A stretch of DNA of 64,000 bases. Source: Pelodera strongyloides. Lineage: Eukaryota; Nematoda; Chromadorea; Rhabditida; Rhabditidae. Position 1 is the first letter of the stretch. Each line of letters starts with the position of its first letter. The stretch lies in contig JAANDG010000424.1 in assembly GCA_036852015.1 (NCBI GenBank), positions 1 to 64,000 on the forward strand. The letters run 5' to 3'. Shown here in pieces: positions 47,879 through 58,904 of this stretch. The position numbers were made by a program, and so were the translations under genes. The notes beneath the pieces are model-generated. The model did no database searches. It worked only from the letters and a program-made list of their open reading frames with translations, and was not told the origin of the DNA.

Positions 47879-49147
47879 GAAAGACATCACAAGGAAAATG
47901 GTTATGCAATGATGACGGCAGCCCAGATCCGTCATGTCTACGGTCCACAATCACCATATAATAACACTGAAACGATGAACAGGTGATGTGGAAACTACTC
48001 AATAAAAATTGTCGGTTTACCGATAAGAGACGGGGGCCAACTCGAATTCGAACATTGCACAGCTTCGTATTAAGAAAAATAATATATTTCGGGAAAAAAT
48101 GGCACTTTGCCGACCGATTATGCAAAAAAAGGAACGTAAACTAGCCAGAGAGTCAGATGTACTGTATTATATTAAACTTGCTTAACCTCCTTCTTCTGGT
48201 TGGTTGATTTGTACATTCCATTACTCACAATCAGCACTTCAGACTCTTGAATGTATCAAAGACGATGACTGCCGAGGATGCTGTGACTAAGGACATTCAG
48301 TTGATCAAGGAAGTGGACAAGTTCCGCGTGAGTCATTTTAGTAACGTTTACCGAATGTCAGCCACGGTTTTCTTGATCTATGTTATTGTAGTAAACTAAT
48401 TTATGTTTTGCATCTACCGAGTGTATATATAATGATATGTATGTATGTGTAATAACAATAACGTCAATAAAGCAACTAAATGTGTATATGTACGACAATA
48501 TAATAAAATAATTGATGTTTTTGCATGAGTGATGTTTGTGTGATAGTGATGAATGATATTCCTAACATTTGTTAACTCAATAACAGATATCGAGGAAGAA
48601 GGATATCATCGGATCGCCTATCGTCTTGACGGCCTTCGTCAATGCTTACCCAGCGATAAACCAAGCCGTCATCCTCTCACCCTTGCTGTTCACCGCTGTG
48701 ATCCTTACCCCCGCCGTCGCCGGTCCCGTAATTCTGTCCCCGTGGGCATTTGTTCCTGTTATCGTTTCCCCTCGTCTCATGTCGCCTCTCGTTCTTTCTC
48801 CAATAGCTCTGTCCCCGGTAGTCCTCTCCCCACTAGCGCTTCACCCTGTGATACTTTCCCCGGGTGTCCTTGTCCCAATCATCCTCTCCCCGTTCGTTCT
48901 ATCACCGTTCATCTTGTCACCACAGTGTATGACACCTTTGATTCTTTCTCCATTCGCCCTGTCCCCAATGATTTTGAACCCAAATGTACTCACTCCCTTG
49001 GTATTGTCACCTTTTGTTCTCTCCCCGATGATTGTGTCACCACAAATTCTCGGTGCACTCGTTCTGTCCCCTTATGCACTCTCTCCTGTCATAGCCACAC
49101 CGCTGATCAAGTTCGAAGTGATTCTCTCACCGAGTTTCCTCAGCTAA
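47879..49147 (+). CDS. second terminal-exon set of the MLT-10-like locus
   Basis: Three exons, 47879-47982, 48243-48327 and 48587-49147, repeat the content of the terminal exon at 44858-45604. [12 protein letters not shown] parallels [20 protein letters not shown] parallels YGPRSPYNN, then a linker ending VDKFR, then [10 protein letters not shown] and the LSP repeats ending SPSFLS-stop. The first exon starts in phase 0 like 44858, so it can be joined to the exon ending at 43975. The two tails would then be nearly equal (750 versus 747 bp). No separate start codon, signal peptide or upstream DUF644 exons are visible between 45605 and 47878. I therefore read it as an alternative 3' end rather than an independent gene; a 5'-truncated tandem duplicate is the other possibility. 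A candidate poly(A) signal lies at 49610, beyond a repeat at 49199-49564. Confidence 0.8.
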
Positions 49148-49198
49148 ACTGTCATCTCCTTTCTATCACCAACTGCTGGCGCTAGCTAAAAATAGCGC

Positions 49199-49564
49199 TT
49201 AAAGGGATCGGTTCACCTTAAATTGTGTCTGTTTTTTTTGTTTCTTTATTTTCTATAAGGGGTAATAAAAATTTGGAATACAAAAAGTAGTGTTCAATTT
49301 CAATACTCACGAAGATATTGGGAGATAAAGTGGTGGATTGATCGGCCCCGAATGCAAAAAGGGTAATTGTCTCTATACAAACAAGGCAGGACAATTGCCC
49401 TCTTTGCATTTCGGTCCGATCAGTCGACCACTTTATCACCCAAAATCTTCGTGATTATTGAAATTGAACACTATTTTTTGTATTCCAATTTTTTTATTAT
49501 CCCTTATAGAAAATAAAGAAACAAAAAAATCAGACACAATTTAAGGTGAACCGATCCCTTTAAG
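49199..49564. mobile_element. MITE, family TTTAAAGGGATCGGTTCACC, copy 2
   Basis: Near-perfect inverted element: both arms contain GAATACAAAAAGTAGTGTTC and GATAAAGTGGTGG. It lies about 50 bp after the stop at 49147, so it would be part of that 3' UTR. Confidence 0.85.
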
Positions 49565-50738
49565 TGTATGTACTAACATTACTTGTACTTATGATTTCCT
49601 AATAATTTTAATAAAGCATATCCACTAATATTTTTGTGGATTTTCTGTGCTAACTTGTTTTTTCGTGTCAAAATACACCATAGAATCTCACTCATTTTCT
49701 CTGTTTTCTTACTTTCTGTATGTTGTTGCTTTACTGTTCAACGCAATTAATTACATTGTTTTCCGTTGTCTGCTTCTGGTGGTACTAACTTTCCTAACCT
49801 TTTCGTGTAACTCTAGAACTTCTATAACACAACAAGTTTCACAACCCTAATGTGCTGGTAACATTACCTAGAATTTCCGCACTTTTAACCCAGGGGACTA
49901 TTATCTTTAAACTTCAAATCTAATGGCAAGAATACGATGATTTTTCAACTCTATCCTACAAAGCATAACAATATGCAGAAGATATACACAACACGCACGA
50001 GCACATGCACAAGCACCGGCGATTTTTCGTATTTAAAGTAAAATTGTTTTGTTGTGTGCATTCTCGCGTAAAATTATATGTGTGTTGCTTTATGTATGAA
50101 ATGTTATTTGTGCACGGTTGCTAAAAAAATGTTTAACATAATAAAATAAATAAGAAAAAAATCAAGAATATATTATGGACTTTGTGACTTGGGTCTTTTG
50201 TAACTGTATCAGTTGGTGACAAGTTTTTTGTCACTGTGCAGGGCAGTATCCAACAATGCAAAACAAATAGGTACACAAATAAAACAACAGGAAAAGAATC
50301 ACTCACGCAATCAGGAAAATGCTGAACCTGTGCTGAACACCCAAAATACGAAACATCGCAGGGCAGGGGTCCTCGTGAGGTACAACAGCCAATAATTTTC
50401 TTCAATTGTTGACAGTCGACAGTTGTCAAAATATCGCATCAACGCGGTCGTAAAACGTTACGCGTGTATTTCTAATGTAAGCACAACGCACTCAGCCTAG
50501 CGCAACTGGAAACCACCGTCTATCACTCTAGCGTTTTGCACAATTGCGCCAGTGACTATGTTGGGTTGCAAAGTCAAATATTGCAGACCGAAAGCTAAAT
50601 GGTAAACGCAAAAGACTCATCTTCAGCGTGACACCAACCCGCAAACTTCATAAGGGTAGTCCAAAGATTTTGAGCCTAGTGAGCATTTTGGTAGACTTGT
50701 CGAGCATTGTTAACTAGCACATTGTGCTTGAAATACTA
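49565..50738. other. AT-rich stretch in the intron before the third terminal exon
   Basis: No exon. A segment near 49840 weakly recalls the end of an LSP exon but has no repeat structure. Confidence 0.4.
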
Positions 50739-51299
50739 TTAAAGGAGGAGGCTCACTTAAGTGTTCGATTCCTTTCCTTTTTTTTTCGAAAAAAACATGG
50801 TAAATAATCACCAATAACATGCATAACCAAGCACGGAAATACACTTTAAAGAAATTATTTAATTTAAAGAAAGGAATTTAATTTAAAAAAAAACGACCGT
50901 ATGTTTTTAAAACCACCAGTAAAAAGCAAATATGCACGCAATGTGCATAACAGTACAACTTGGCATCCGAAGGCGTGCCTTTCTTTTGCACTACAAAGTA
51001 CACAGGCGGTACACAGGCGGTTCGAGCGCATATTTTCAGCAACATATTAGCCCGGGTTGTCCCGGCTATTTACACGGAGGCTGTTTTTGGCTGTGTTTTT
51101 TATACACCACTTGCCCTGAAAAATAACTAGGAACTACGGCGTTATTTTAGAGTAATTTTTTTTTAGATAAATTTAATATTTACTTCAAAGTGTATTTCCG
51201 CGCTTTCTTCTGCAGTTTATTGGTGATTATTTACCATGTTCTTTCGATAAAAGGAAAGGAATCGAACACCTAAAACTCGTGAACCTCCTCCTTTAAAGG
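50739..51299. mobile_element. MITE, family TTTAAAGGAGGAGGCTC, intact copy
   Basis: Ends TTAAAGGAGGAGGCTCACTT / CTCGTGAACCTCCTCCTTTAAA, arms with TCGATTCCTTTCC / GGAAAGGAATCGA. It serves as the uninterrupted reference for 694-1728. Confidence 0.8.
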
Positions 51300-51743
51300 G
51301 ACGGGCCCATCAAAATAAACCCATATTTTGCATGTTTTTATAATTTGTGTAAAGGGGGTTTATTATAATATATGTACACTAAATTTCGGCTAGAGTTTAT
51401 CCCGTTGAAATTTTTCGTTGTCGATTAACTCAAAAGTATACCGTAGAAGACACACAATTGCACCCTATTTTCTTGTCGCGTGTCCCGGGGGAATGTGGCT
51501 ATATGGACAGATAGTCTCCCGGGTCCCAATCAGAGCGAGGTATCCTCGGGAGACGCGGTAAGGAAATAAGGGTGCAATTGTTGGTCTTCTACGGTATACT
51601 TTTGAGTTTATCGACACCGAAAAATTTCAGCGGGATAAAGTCTAGCCGTAACTTAGTGTGCATATATTATAATAAACCCCCTTTATACAAATTATAAAAA
51701 CATGCAAACTATAGGTTTATATTGATGGGCCCGTCCCTTTAAA
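51294..51743. mobile_element. MITE TTTAAAGGGACGGGCCCATCAAA
   Basis: Inverted ends plus arms TTTATAATTTGTGTAAAGGG / CCCTTTATACAAATTATAAA. Related at its ends to the GGGACAGGCCCATCAAA family. Shares TTTAAA with the previous element. Confidence 0.8.
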
Positions 51744-52242
51744 CGGATAATTCATCGGGTTCGGTTTCAACGGGACCTCAACCCAATGACACTTGTTGTA
51801 CTTTTGTAGCACACTGCCCAGTTAAAAACGAGCATTGTGTGCAGAATGTGAAAGCTAAATCGGTTAAATGTTAAACCGAAAATATTGAGCGCGTGTGATA
51901 TACGCCCAGGTGTGTTGTCCTAGTTTATTATTCGTAATGTGGGCCAAGAACCGTTAACATTTGACATCGACAGAAAACGTAGAAAAACTAAAAAATCGAT
52001 AAAGCATTTCCTTTTATTACTTTCATTCAACGTTTTTGATATGAAAAACACAAACATAGATTGTCGACCAAACTTGAGGAAGACTCTCAAGATACCCATA
52101 CATGCATCTCTTTCCCTAACAATAAGACCTTGAGTCCAGAAATCGTTACAACGAAGAAACCAATGATGCTTGTGAGGGTATTTCTTTTCAATCGTTATGA
52201 TGTATATAGTGTATGCTCGAGATAATATAAGCACATTTACAG

Positions 52243-52803
52243 GTGTCGCGCAAGAAGGATATCGTTGGATCTCCAATTGTACTAACGGCTTTCGTCAACG
52301 CATATCCTGCGATAAACCAGGCCGTTATCCTGTCACCCATCCTACTCACTGCAGTCATCCTCACTCCGTCCGTAGCCGGTCCCGTGATCCTCTCTCCCTG
52401 GCTCTTTGTGCCTGTGATAGTATCACCTCGTCTAATGTCACCTCTAATCGTCTCCCCGGTAGCGCTCTCCCCTGTGGTTCTCTCCCCACTAGCACTTCAC
52501 CCTGTGATACTTTCCCCTGGGGTCCTTGTCCCAATCATCCTCTCCCCATTCGTTCTCTCGCCTTTCATCCTCTCACCCCAGTGTCTCACTCCGTTAGTCT
52601 TGTCCCCGTTTGCTCTCTCGCCCATGATTCTGAATCCAAATGTTCTATCCCCGTTGATATTATCACCGTTTGTGCTTTCGCCATTGATTGTATCCCCGCA
52701 GATTCTGAGTGCCTTAGTCCTTTCCCCCTATGCGCTATCTCCTGTTATTGCCACACCGTTGATCAAATTCGAGGTGGTGCTTTCTCCAAGTTTTCTTTCC
52801 TAA
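52243..52803 (+). CDS. third LSP-repeat terminal exon of the MLT-10-like locus
   Basis: A single 561-bp exon after acceptor ttacag, with the same length and phase as 48587-49147. By eye the proteins differ at about 17 of 186 positions, mostly I/V/L exchanges, while third codon positions differ often. It starts [17 protein letters not shown] and ends [13 protein letters not shown]. No copies of the two shorter preceding exons were found between 49148 and 52242, so the natural partner is the donor at 48327 (FR|gtgagt), making it mutually exclusive with 48587-49147. It could be an unspliced relic, but the intact frame, conserved length and synonymous-biased divergence argue that it is used. Confidence 0.75.
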   Translation: MSRKKDIVGSPIVLTAFVNAYPAINQAVILSPILLTAVILTPSVAGPVILSPWLFVPVIVSPRLMSPLIVSPVALSPVVLSPLALHPVILSPGVLVPIILSPFVLSPFILSPQCLTPLVLSPFALSPMILNPNVLSPLILSPFVLSPLIVSPQILSALVLSPYALSPVIATPLIKFEVVLSPSFLS

Positions 52804-53789
52804 AGTTTTCGTGTTCTACACAGAGTTCTGCGATTGCGATTCTGTAAGGTAGCGCAAAAAATGCTCGCCTTACAACCTAATATCGTTATTGTATTCTCCT
52901 AAACACTACGAAGACAACGAATAATTTGGTAAAGTGCAAAACTCTCAATCTCAGTCAACTCAGCTCACAGGCAGGGTGCTGGTTGTAAAAAAACGTGATC
53001 ATCAGTAGTTTGCGTTTGTTTTTTGTTTTAAGTATTCCTTGATCATCGCGATAACATTATATTTCCCTCACCATTAGATATGTAATTTTACGTTTTATCA
53101 AAAGCGAGCTGTTCATTTAAAAGAGGAAAAAATTAAGTAATATTAACCAACAAAAATCCTAAGAACACTTTGTGTTATTCCCCCGCGGAGAATGCTCATG
53201 TATTTCTACACTCATGTTAGTTTTATGTCAACACTTTGATGTCTAGCTCTTACAGGGGCAGAAGTCGGCCAATAGGCAACCCATGATAAAACCTTCGATG
53301 CCACCTGAACATGACAGAGCACGAATAAACTAACATCTTGTGGCATCGAAGGTTTCGTCGTGGAATGCCTATTTTGGCCTACCCTTGTTAGCAATCTTAT
53401 GTTGTTCTTTGAAGGCCGCCGAGGTAATGAAAATTTCCATGCGCGGGATAGCTTGTGCTTTTTTGAGTTGGCTTCAACACAAGCACGTCTCCATAAAAGT
53501 GAATTTTATAATGTGTATGAGGATTTGAAATTTGAAATAGGCACATGGCCGTTTTCAATCTTGTAATTAGGGTTCCAAGTATTAAAACTGATCATATCCC
53601 GATCCTAATTGTTAACATCGAATGATTCGCTTATTTATGCAAACATCTTTAAACTAGCAATTGCTTTCTATCATCTCGAATCTCTGCTAGTATCCTGTTG
53701 TGTTGTAATTACTTTCAGTATGCTTTCCTTTCCTCCTTTTGAAATTATTTGAGGTGCGATTTTGATGTAGATATGCGCACATAATAGAG
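52804..53789. other. gene-free stretch after the third LSP exon
   Basis: Contains a possible poly(A) signal AATAAA near 53324 and an inverted pair AAACCTTCGATGCCAC / GTGGCATCGAAGGTTT at about 53289-53355. Confidence 0.45.
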
Positions 53790-54030
53790 TTTTTAAGTGC
53801 ACGTTCGCGAACGTGGACAGTGCGAAAGTTTAATTCAAGTGCACGTTCGCTTTCCATATATAAGCGGATTGAAACTCGAAAAACAAATAAAGGTCTCATC
53901 ACGGAGACAAAAATTGCACCGATTTTCTTTGAATGTGAAGATCTGCATCAGTTTCGCCCCGTGCTATACATGGAATTCACTTGAATTACACTTTCGCAAT
54001 TTCCACGTTCGCGAACGTGCACTTAAAAAC
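53790..54030. mobile_element. MITE TTTTTAAGTGCACGTTCGCGAA
   Basis: A 241-bp element with inverted ends TTTTAAGTGCACGTTCGCG / CGCGAACGTGCACTTAAAA, plus TTGCACCGATTT direct repeats near 53918 and 54033. Confidence 0.8.
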
Positions 54031-54524
54031 ACCATTGCACCGATTTAATAAATTAAGAATTGCGCAAACAATGTTCTTGATTTGCTTGTATAAGTACATA
54101 GGAAGCGGAAGAACCATTGGGTGGCGGTTCCCTTTTTTTCTTGGGCCAATCCCATTCGGTGACCACTTGGTGACTTTTCCTGGCCAAGGTTTTTCGAAAA
54201 CTGTCGACACCTGGTTACCACATGGTCTTACCAAATGGGTCAACGGCGGTTTTTCTGTGGTTTCGGAGTAATGCCATTTTCCTGTGTATATTCAGTTTCT
54301 CGTTGAATTTGTATGACCGTGCTCTTCCGTTGAAGCGAACATTCAATTGCAGTGATTATCGCACAGGAAAAAAAAGCATTTTCAGAACTAGAAACAGAAG
54401 GAAGAGAAGAGAAAAAAGACGCAGAATAATGACGTTTAGTTTTGAATAGGTAAATAAAGCTTTTGCAATTATAGATCATGTTTGATTTTTAAATGTTGCT
54501 AGCAAATCTCTGAGGTAGTTTATA

Positions 54525-55165
54525 AAATAACATGTAACCTCTGCGGAGAGTCTTATATTGGACAAACCAGCCAGCCGCTGAGAGAGCGGATAGCGCAGCA
54601 CAAGGCAAAAGGTAAGCTACTGGATGCTCACCACAAGGATGCTCACTTCTGTTCCGTTCTCAATCTCTACCGCTATTCTGTACCGAGAGTGCAATTTTCG
54701 TAGACTCCTGATAAGTGAGGCAGTGTCAATCCAAACGGAAAGACCAGTACTCAACAGGAAATACGAGTTGTGCACCAGTTCTGGTACCAAGAAAATCTCT
54801 CTCAATCCAATCACCCTATCACTACCAAGTCTATCCTCTCGTCCGTCTGTCACTCACTCTCTCTCTCATCCTTACTCTGCCAGTCACTCTGCCTCTCACT
54901 CTAACTCTATCACTCACAGTTAACATACCACTCGGTTATTGATGAATGTCGCTTGATTTACTCATATTTATACATATCGTTCCCGTTGTACGTTATATAT
55001 ATAGTGTCTTTTCCTTGTCCTAATCTATGTGAATTCGTTTTCTGGCCTATGTGTGTAGTCGTTTTACGTTGATAGTATATTTGTGCTGTGTATTGCATTG
55101 TGTTTTCATAGGTAATTTTCCCTGAAGATGGCGAAAGGCGAAACGTCGGAATAAATGTGCTAATA
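54525..55165 (+). mobile_element. Penelope-like element, decayed GIY-YIG fragment
   Basis: The frame ITCNLCGESYIGQTSQPLRE is a GIY-YIG nuclease N-terminal motif of Penelope-like elements. It reaches a stop at about 54702, and the continuation (FRRLLISEAV, LNRKYELCTS) is in another frame, so the copy is frameshifted. A Ser/His/Thr simple-sequence tail and a CCTGAAGATGGCGAAAGG / CGAAACGTCGGAATAAA end follow. No reverse transcriptase seen. Confidence 0.7.
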
Positions 55166-55205
55166 AACACACTTTGTTTCCTTTGGTTGGAATTACAAGC
55201 TCACC

Positions 55206-56113
55206 ACAAAACGATAAATTCGTCATTTTTATTTAATTTTCACTAACAATAAGTATAGGTGTATAGGAAGATGCGCATAAAAATGTGGTACCAATATGAA
55301 GTTACAGAAAACGAAATCAGGGAGATAATTTACTGAGAGTGACTGGATCAATATATGTCCATATGAAATCAATTGTCTGGATTGCGGCCGAGGGTGAATG
55401 TGAATATCCTGCAGTCACAGCAAATCTAAATTGTGCAACACTGCCGGATATTTATAATATTACCTCGCCGCCTGAGGCACTCACGCCGCCTGAGGCGACT
55501 TACATGGAAATATGATTGGTTTAGCATGGGCACACTTATATAGAAAGTTTCAAATGTATCATAAGAAATTCGCATAATAGGAAACAATTGCATATGCATA
55601 CATCGATATTGAGCTGCGAAACTCTTTTTATACCCGAACACGAAATTTGCATTTCGTAACGCACATCGGTATGCAAATTAGGCTACAGTTACTCTTTTAT
55701 ACAATAAGAACAGTCGGCTGACGCCGCCTGAGGCGACTTACATTGAAATATGATTGGTTTAGCATGGGCATACTTATATACAAAGTTTCAAAAGTATCAT
55801 AAGAAATTCACAAATATGAAACAGTTGCGTATGCATACTTCAATATTGAGCTGCGACACTCTTTTTATACCATTTGTCGAAAATGTGCATTTCGTAACGC
55901 ACATCGGTATGCAAATTAGGCTACAGTTACTCTTTTATATAATAAGATAATGAGCCTCTGCCCGAGCAATTGCGTATCTACAGTAAGCGAGTAACTCCCA
56001 TTCTTAGTGATTTCTCTCCCTTTCGTATTTCTATAACTTGTTCTTGGTACTGTCTCTTTCTTCATATCTGCCTATAATTAATGAATGGCAAATAAAATGG
56101 CGAATTTATCGTG
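55206..56113. mobile_element. CACGATAAATTCGTCAT-family element carrying a nested repeat pair
   Basis: Left (ACGATAAATTCGTCATTTTT) and right (GGCGAATTTATCGTG) ends match 2067-2478. Two tandem copies of the GCCGCCTGAGGCGAC repeat sit between TTATAATATT and ATAATGAGCCT, which are contiguous in the other copy. Confidence 0.75.
55464..55950. repeat. two tandem GCCGCCTGAGGCGAC / ATGCAAAT repeats
   Basis: Copies 55464-55704 and 55705-55950, both in plus orientation, about 90% alike by eye. Confidence 0.75.
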
Positions 56114-58135
56114 CTAAAATATATGGCTGAAACACACTATTTAGAGCAAAATAATTGTAGTTTTCATCGTTTATTTTACTTGAAACAATGAAAAAACAGC
56201 GTGTTTCAGCCATATCTCTTTGCTTTCTTAGTTTATCTTGTAGTACTAGTTTATCGTAAGATCGATCAATACTCACCTTCTTTACCTAATATCTTCCCTA
56301 GGAAATAATTCAAGGAATATTTTTTATGCTCTTTGTTTAAGTTTTCCTTTGTACAATCAAACTAAAGCATAAAAAAACAAGTGATTTTGTAGTGAACCCA
56401 TTCCTTTAAGCATAGGACACTTCAATAGGCACTAATTATCTTATAATTAGTCTTTTCCGACGTTCCTTTTGTGTAAAGTTACTGAGAAAATATGAGCCTA
56501 AACCTCCCTGCACCCCCCCCCCACATCGTAGCGTGTACTCACTTCAGCTATGCCCGTGCGCCGTCGCAAGAGTCTTGCGGTGAAGATCCGGAGCGATATC
56601 CGATATCCGCACTCGTGGAGGATGCCGCGCCGGTGCGGAATACAAACTTCCTTCCGGTCTTTCTCATACAACCAATACAGAAGAACATTCTCCGGAGTCA
56701 ATGGAGATGACGTAGGATGCCGATGAGATAGGCCATCTGCTTAAGGATGACGTATTTCGTAAGTTTTTGTTAAGATTGTAGTACTTAAAAGTTAAAGAGA
56801 AAATAATGTCTTTGTTTATCTTTGCATCTGATGACGAAACGAGTTGACGTGATCCACTATTCTGTGATGCAAACATGAACATTTTGCAATTTCCACTTCC
56901 CTTTCATTTGAATTTTTCTGCAAACGAAGCTAAATGGCTTCTTGAATCATTGTCAATTCATATGTATTGTGAGCAGGTGCACCCTTCTCTTCTACATTCA
57001 GCGCATACTTATATATGTAATTGTGCTTATTATGTACAAATACATGTAGCGTAGCACATCTCCTGTAGAAAAATCTCTGCAGAAAACTAGAAAGGTCTCT
57101 GCCATGTGGAGCAGTCACGCCAGGCACAGTTTACATAATTCTACCCAAGCCGACGATTTTGAATACATGAAGAGCGCATGTATTCTCTTCCGCTTGTGAA
57201 CAATGGACGGTCTGCAACAAGGATTCCCATTCAATAGAGTCAATAGGAGTGCCGTGGAAAGGAGGAGGGTCTTCACCAAATACAAATCTGCAAATCGTAT
57301 ACAGAAATAATATCATGAGTAATAATTCCTAGTTAGATACCTAATATACTGGAGTTTGAATTCTTTTTTTTTGTACCCATAGACGTTGGAACACTAAGAA
57401 TTCTTTTTTTTTGTACGCATAGACGTTGGAACAGTAAGACTACCCTGTTTCTTCATTTATCTACAACTTTATCAAAATACGACAAACTAAACACCGCATA
57501 GGAATCCACTTAGAAGGTTATGACCGAGAATCTTAACCGCATTTAGTGGGGAACACGCGCCTAATTTTTTTACACCATTGGTGAGGTGCGGTCACTTAAA
57601 TTCAAAATGGGGAATTTTGCGCTACGCGGCTACGTATGAATAAATTAAAATTAGAACACTATTCGGTAACGCAGGGATCACATCACCGTTCTGTACTATT
57701 GGTCCAGAAAATCAAAATCCAGGGGAGGTTCCCCCAATATATTGTACTGCCTACTACCACACATCGCCGACACCTTCTTATACGTGCGAACGGTGCGTCC
57801 CTTTGAACAGTGTGATTTTTGACGCTCGCTGGGAACTAAACATTCGTATTCTTATAAATATGGTTAGTGAGCAATAGCAAACATGCAGTCAAGCAGGAGA
57901 GGACATATGATACTTTGGCGCTAATTGGAGGACCTGAATGGTTTTCCTTCCGCCTTTGGTCTTCTTTCTTATCAAAGGGTAGCATTCATATCTAGCTTCT
58001 CATTGATGGACCTACTACTGGAGTCGCTCGCGGTATCAGAAACCAGAAGGGTTACTTTCTAGAAAGTGAATCTTCTCTGTCAAACAAACTCTGTATGCAA
58101 ACGTTTGTGGCTAAATGTCTGATCATTGCACACAT
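56114..58135. other. interval flanked by inverted AAACCTCCCTGCACC copies
   Basis: 56475-56515 (TGAGAAAATATGAGCCTAAA, then CCTCCCTGCACC) is the inverse of 58778-58818. Between them are short minus-strand frames at 56498-56701 and 57131-57316 without recognised function. This could be a 2.4-kb element, but no transposase is recognisable. Confidence 0.4.
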
Positions 58136-58375
58136 GATGATAAAGTGGTGGATTGATCGGCCCAACATGGCAAAGGGTAGTTGTCTTGCCTTGTTTGTAT
58201 AGAGACAATTACCCTTTGCCATTTTGGACCGATCAATCCACCACTTTATCACCTAATATCTCCGTGAGTATTGAAATAGACCACTACTTTTTGTATTCCA
58301 AATTTTTATTATCCCTTATAGAAAATAAAGAAACAAAAAAACAGACACAATTTAAGGTGAACCGATCCCTTTAAT
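58136..58375. mobile_element. MITE, family TTTAAAGGGATCGGTTCACC, left-truncated
   Basis: Right half and loop of the 49199-49564 element; ends CCGATCCCTTTAA. Confidence 0.75.
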
Positions 58376-58788
58376 ATTTGGAATATGCACAAAGAACTTG
58401 CGTATTAAATGCGTAAGCACTGTGAATGAAAAGAAATATTTAAATATATTTTATTTTAAAAGAAGTCACTCTCTCTTTTTCAGTGCCTACACGACAAGTG
58501 TTTTGTGTATTCTTATGCATATCATATCTCCATTGTAAAAATAGTTCAGTATCAAACACATAGTCACGAGGCATGTAGTGAACAATTGGTAAAGCAAATT
58601 TGCAAATTATCATAACGCCTGCGCTCGTGAGTCAAAGAGTATTTGTCTTTGTCTTATCCACAAAAACTACCGTGTAAGGTAGATATGAGTTGCGGGTGGA
58701 GGCATATTGCGGATGCTAGAATTTGAGAAAGTGGCTAGGCGTCCTGGCAGGCACCCTTTAGACAAAAACCCAGGCGACTGGTGCAGGG

Positions 58789-58904
58789 AGGTTTAGGCTC
58801 ATATTTTCTCAGTAAAGAGGTTTAGGCTCATATTTTCTCAGTAAAGAGGTTTAGGCTCATATTTTCTCAGTAAAGAGGTTTAGGCTCATATTTTCTCAGT
58901 TTTC
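58789..58904. repeat. four tandem 29-bp units
   Basis: Unit GTTTAGGCTCATATTTTCTC plus AGTAAAGAG, four nearly identical copies. Confidence 0.9.

Noticed and set aside
49800..49870. Possible decayed fourth LSP terminal exon
   Set aside because: Only a faint resemblance to the last dozen residues of the first tail; no LSP periodicity upstream.
48553..52847. Overlapping 210- and 216-codon frames across the LSP exons
   Set aside because: They arise because the LSP codon pattern contains no stops in a shifted frame. The LSP frame has the splice-consistent, conserved product in all three copies.
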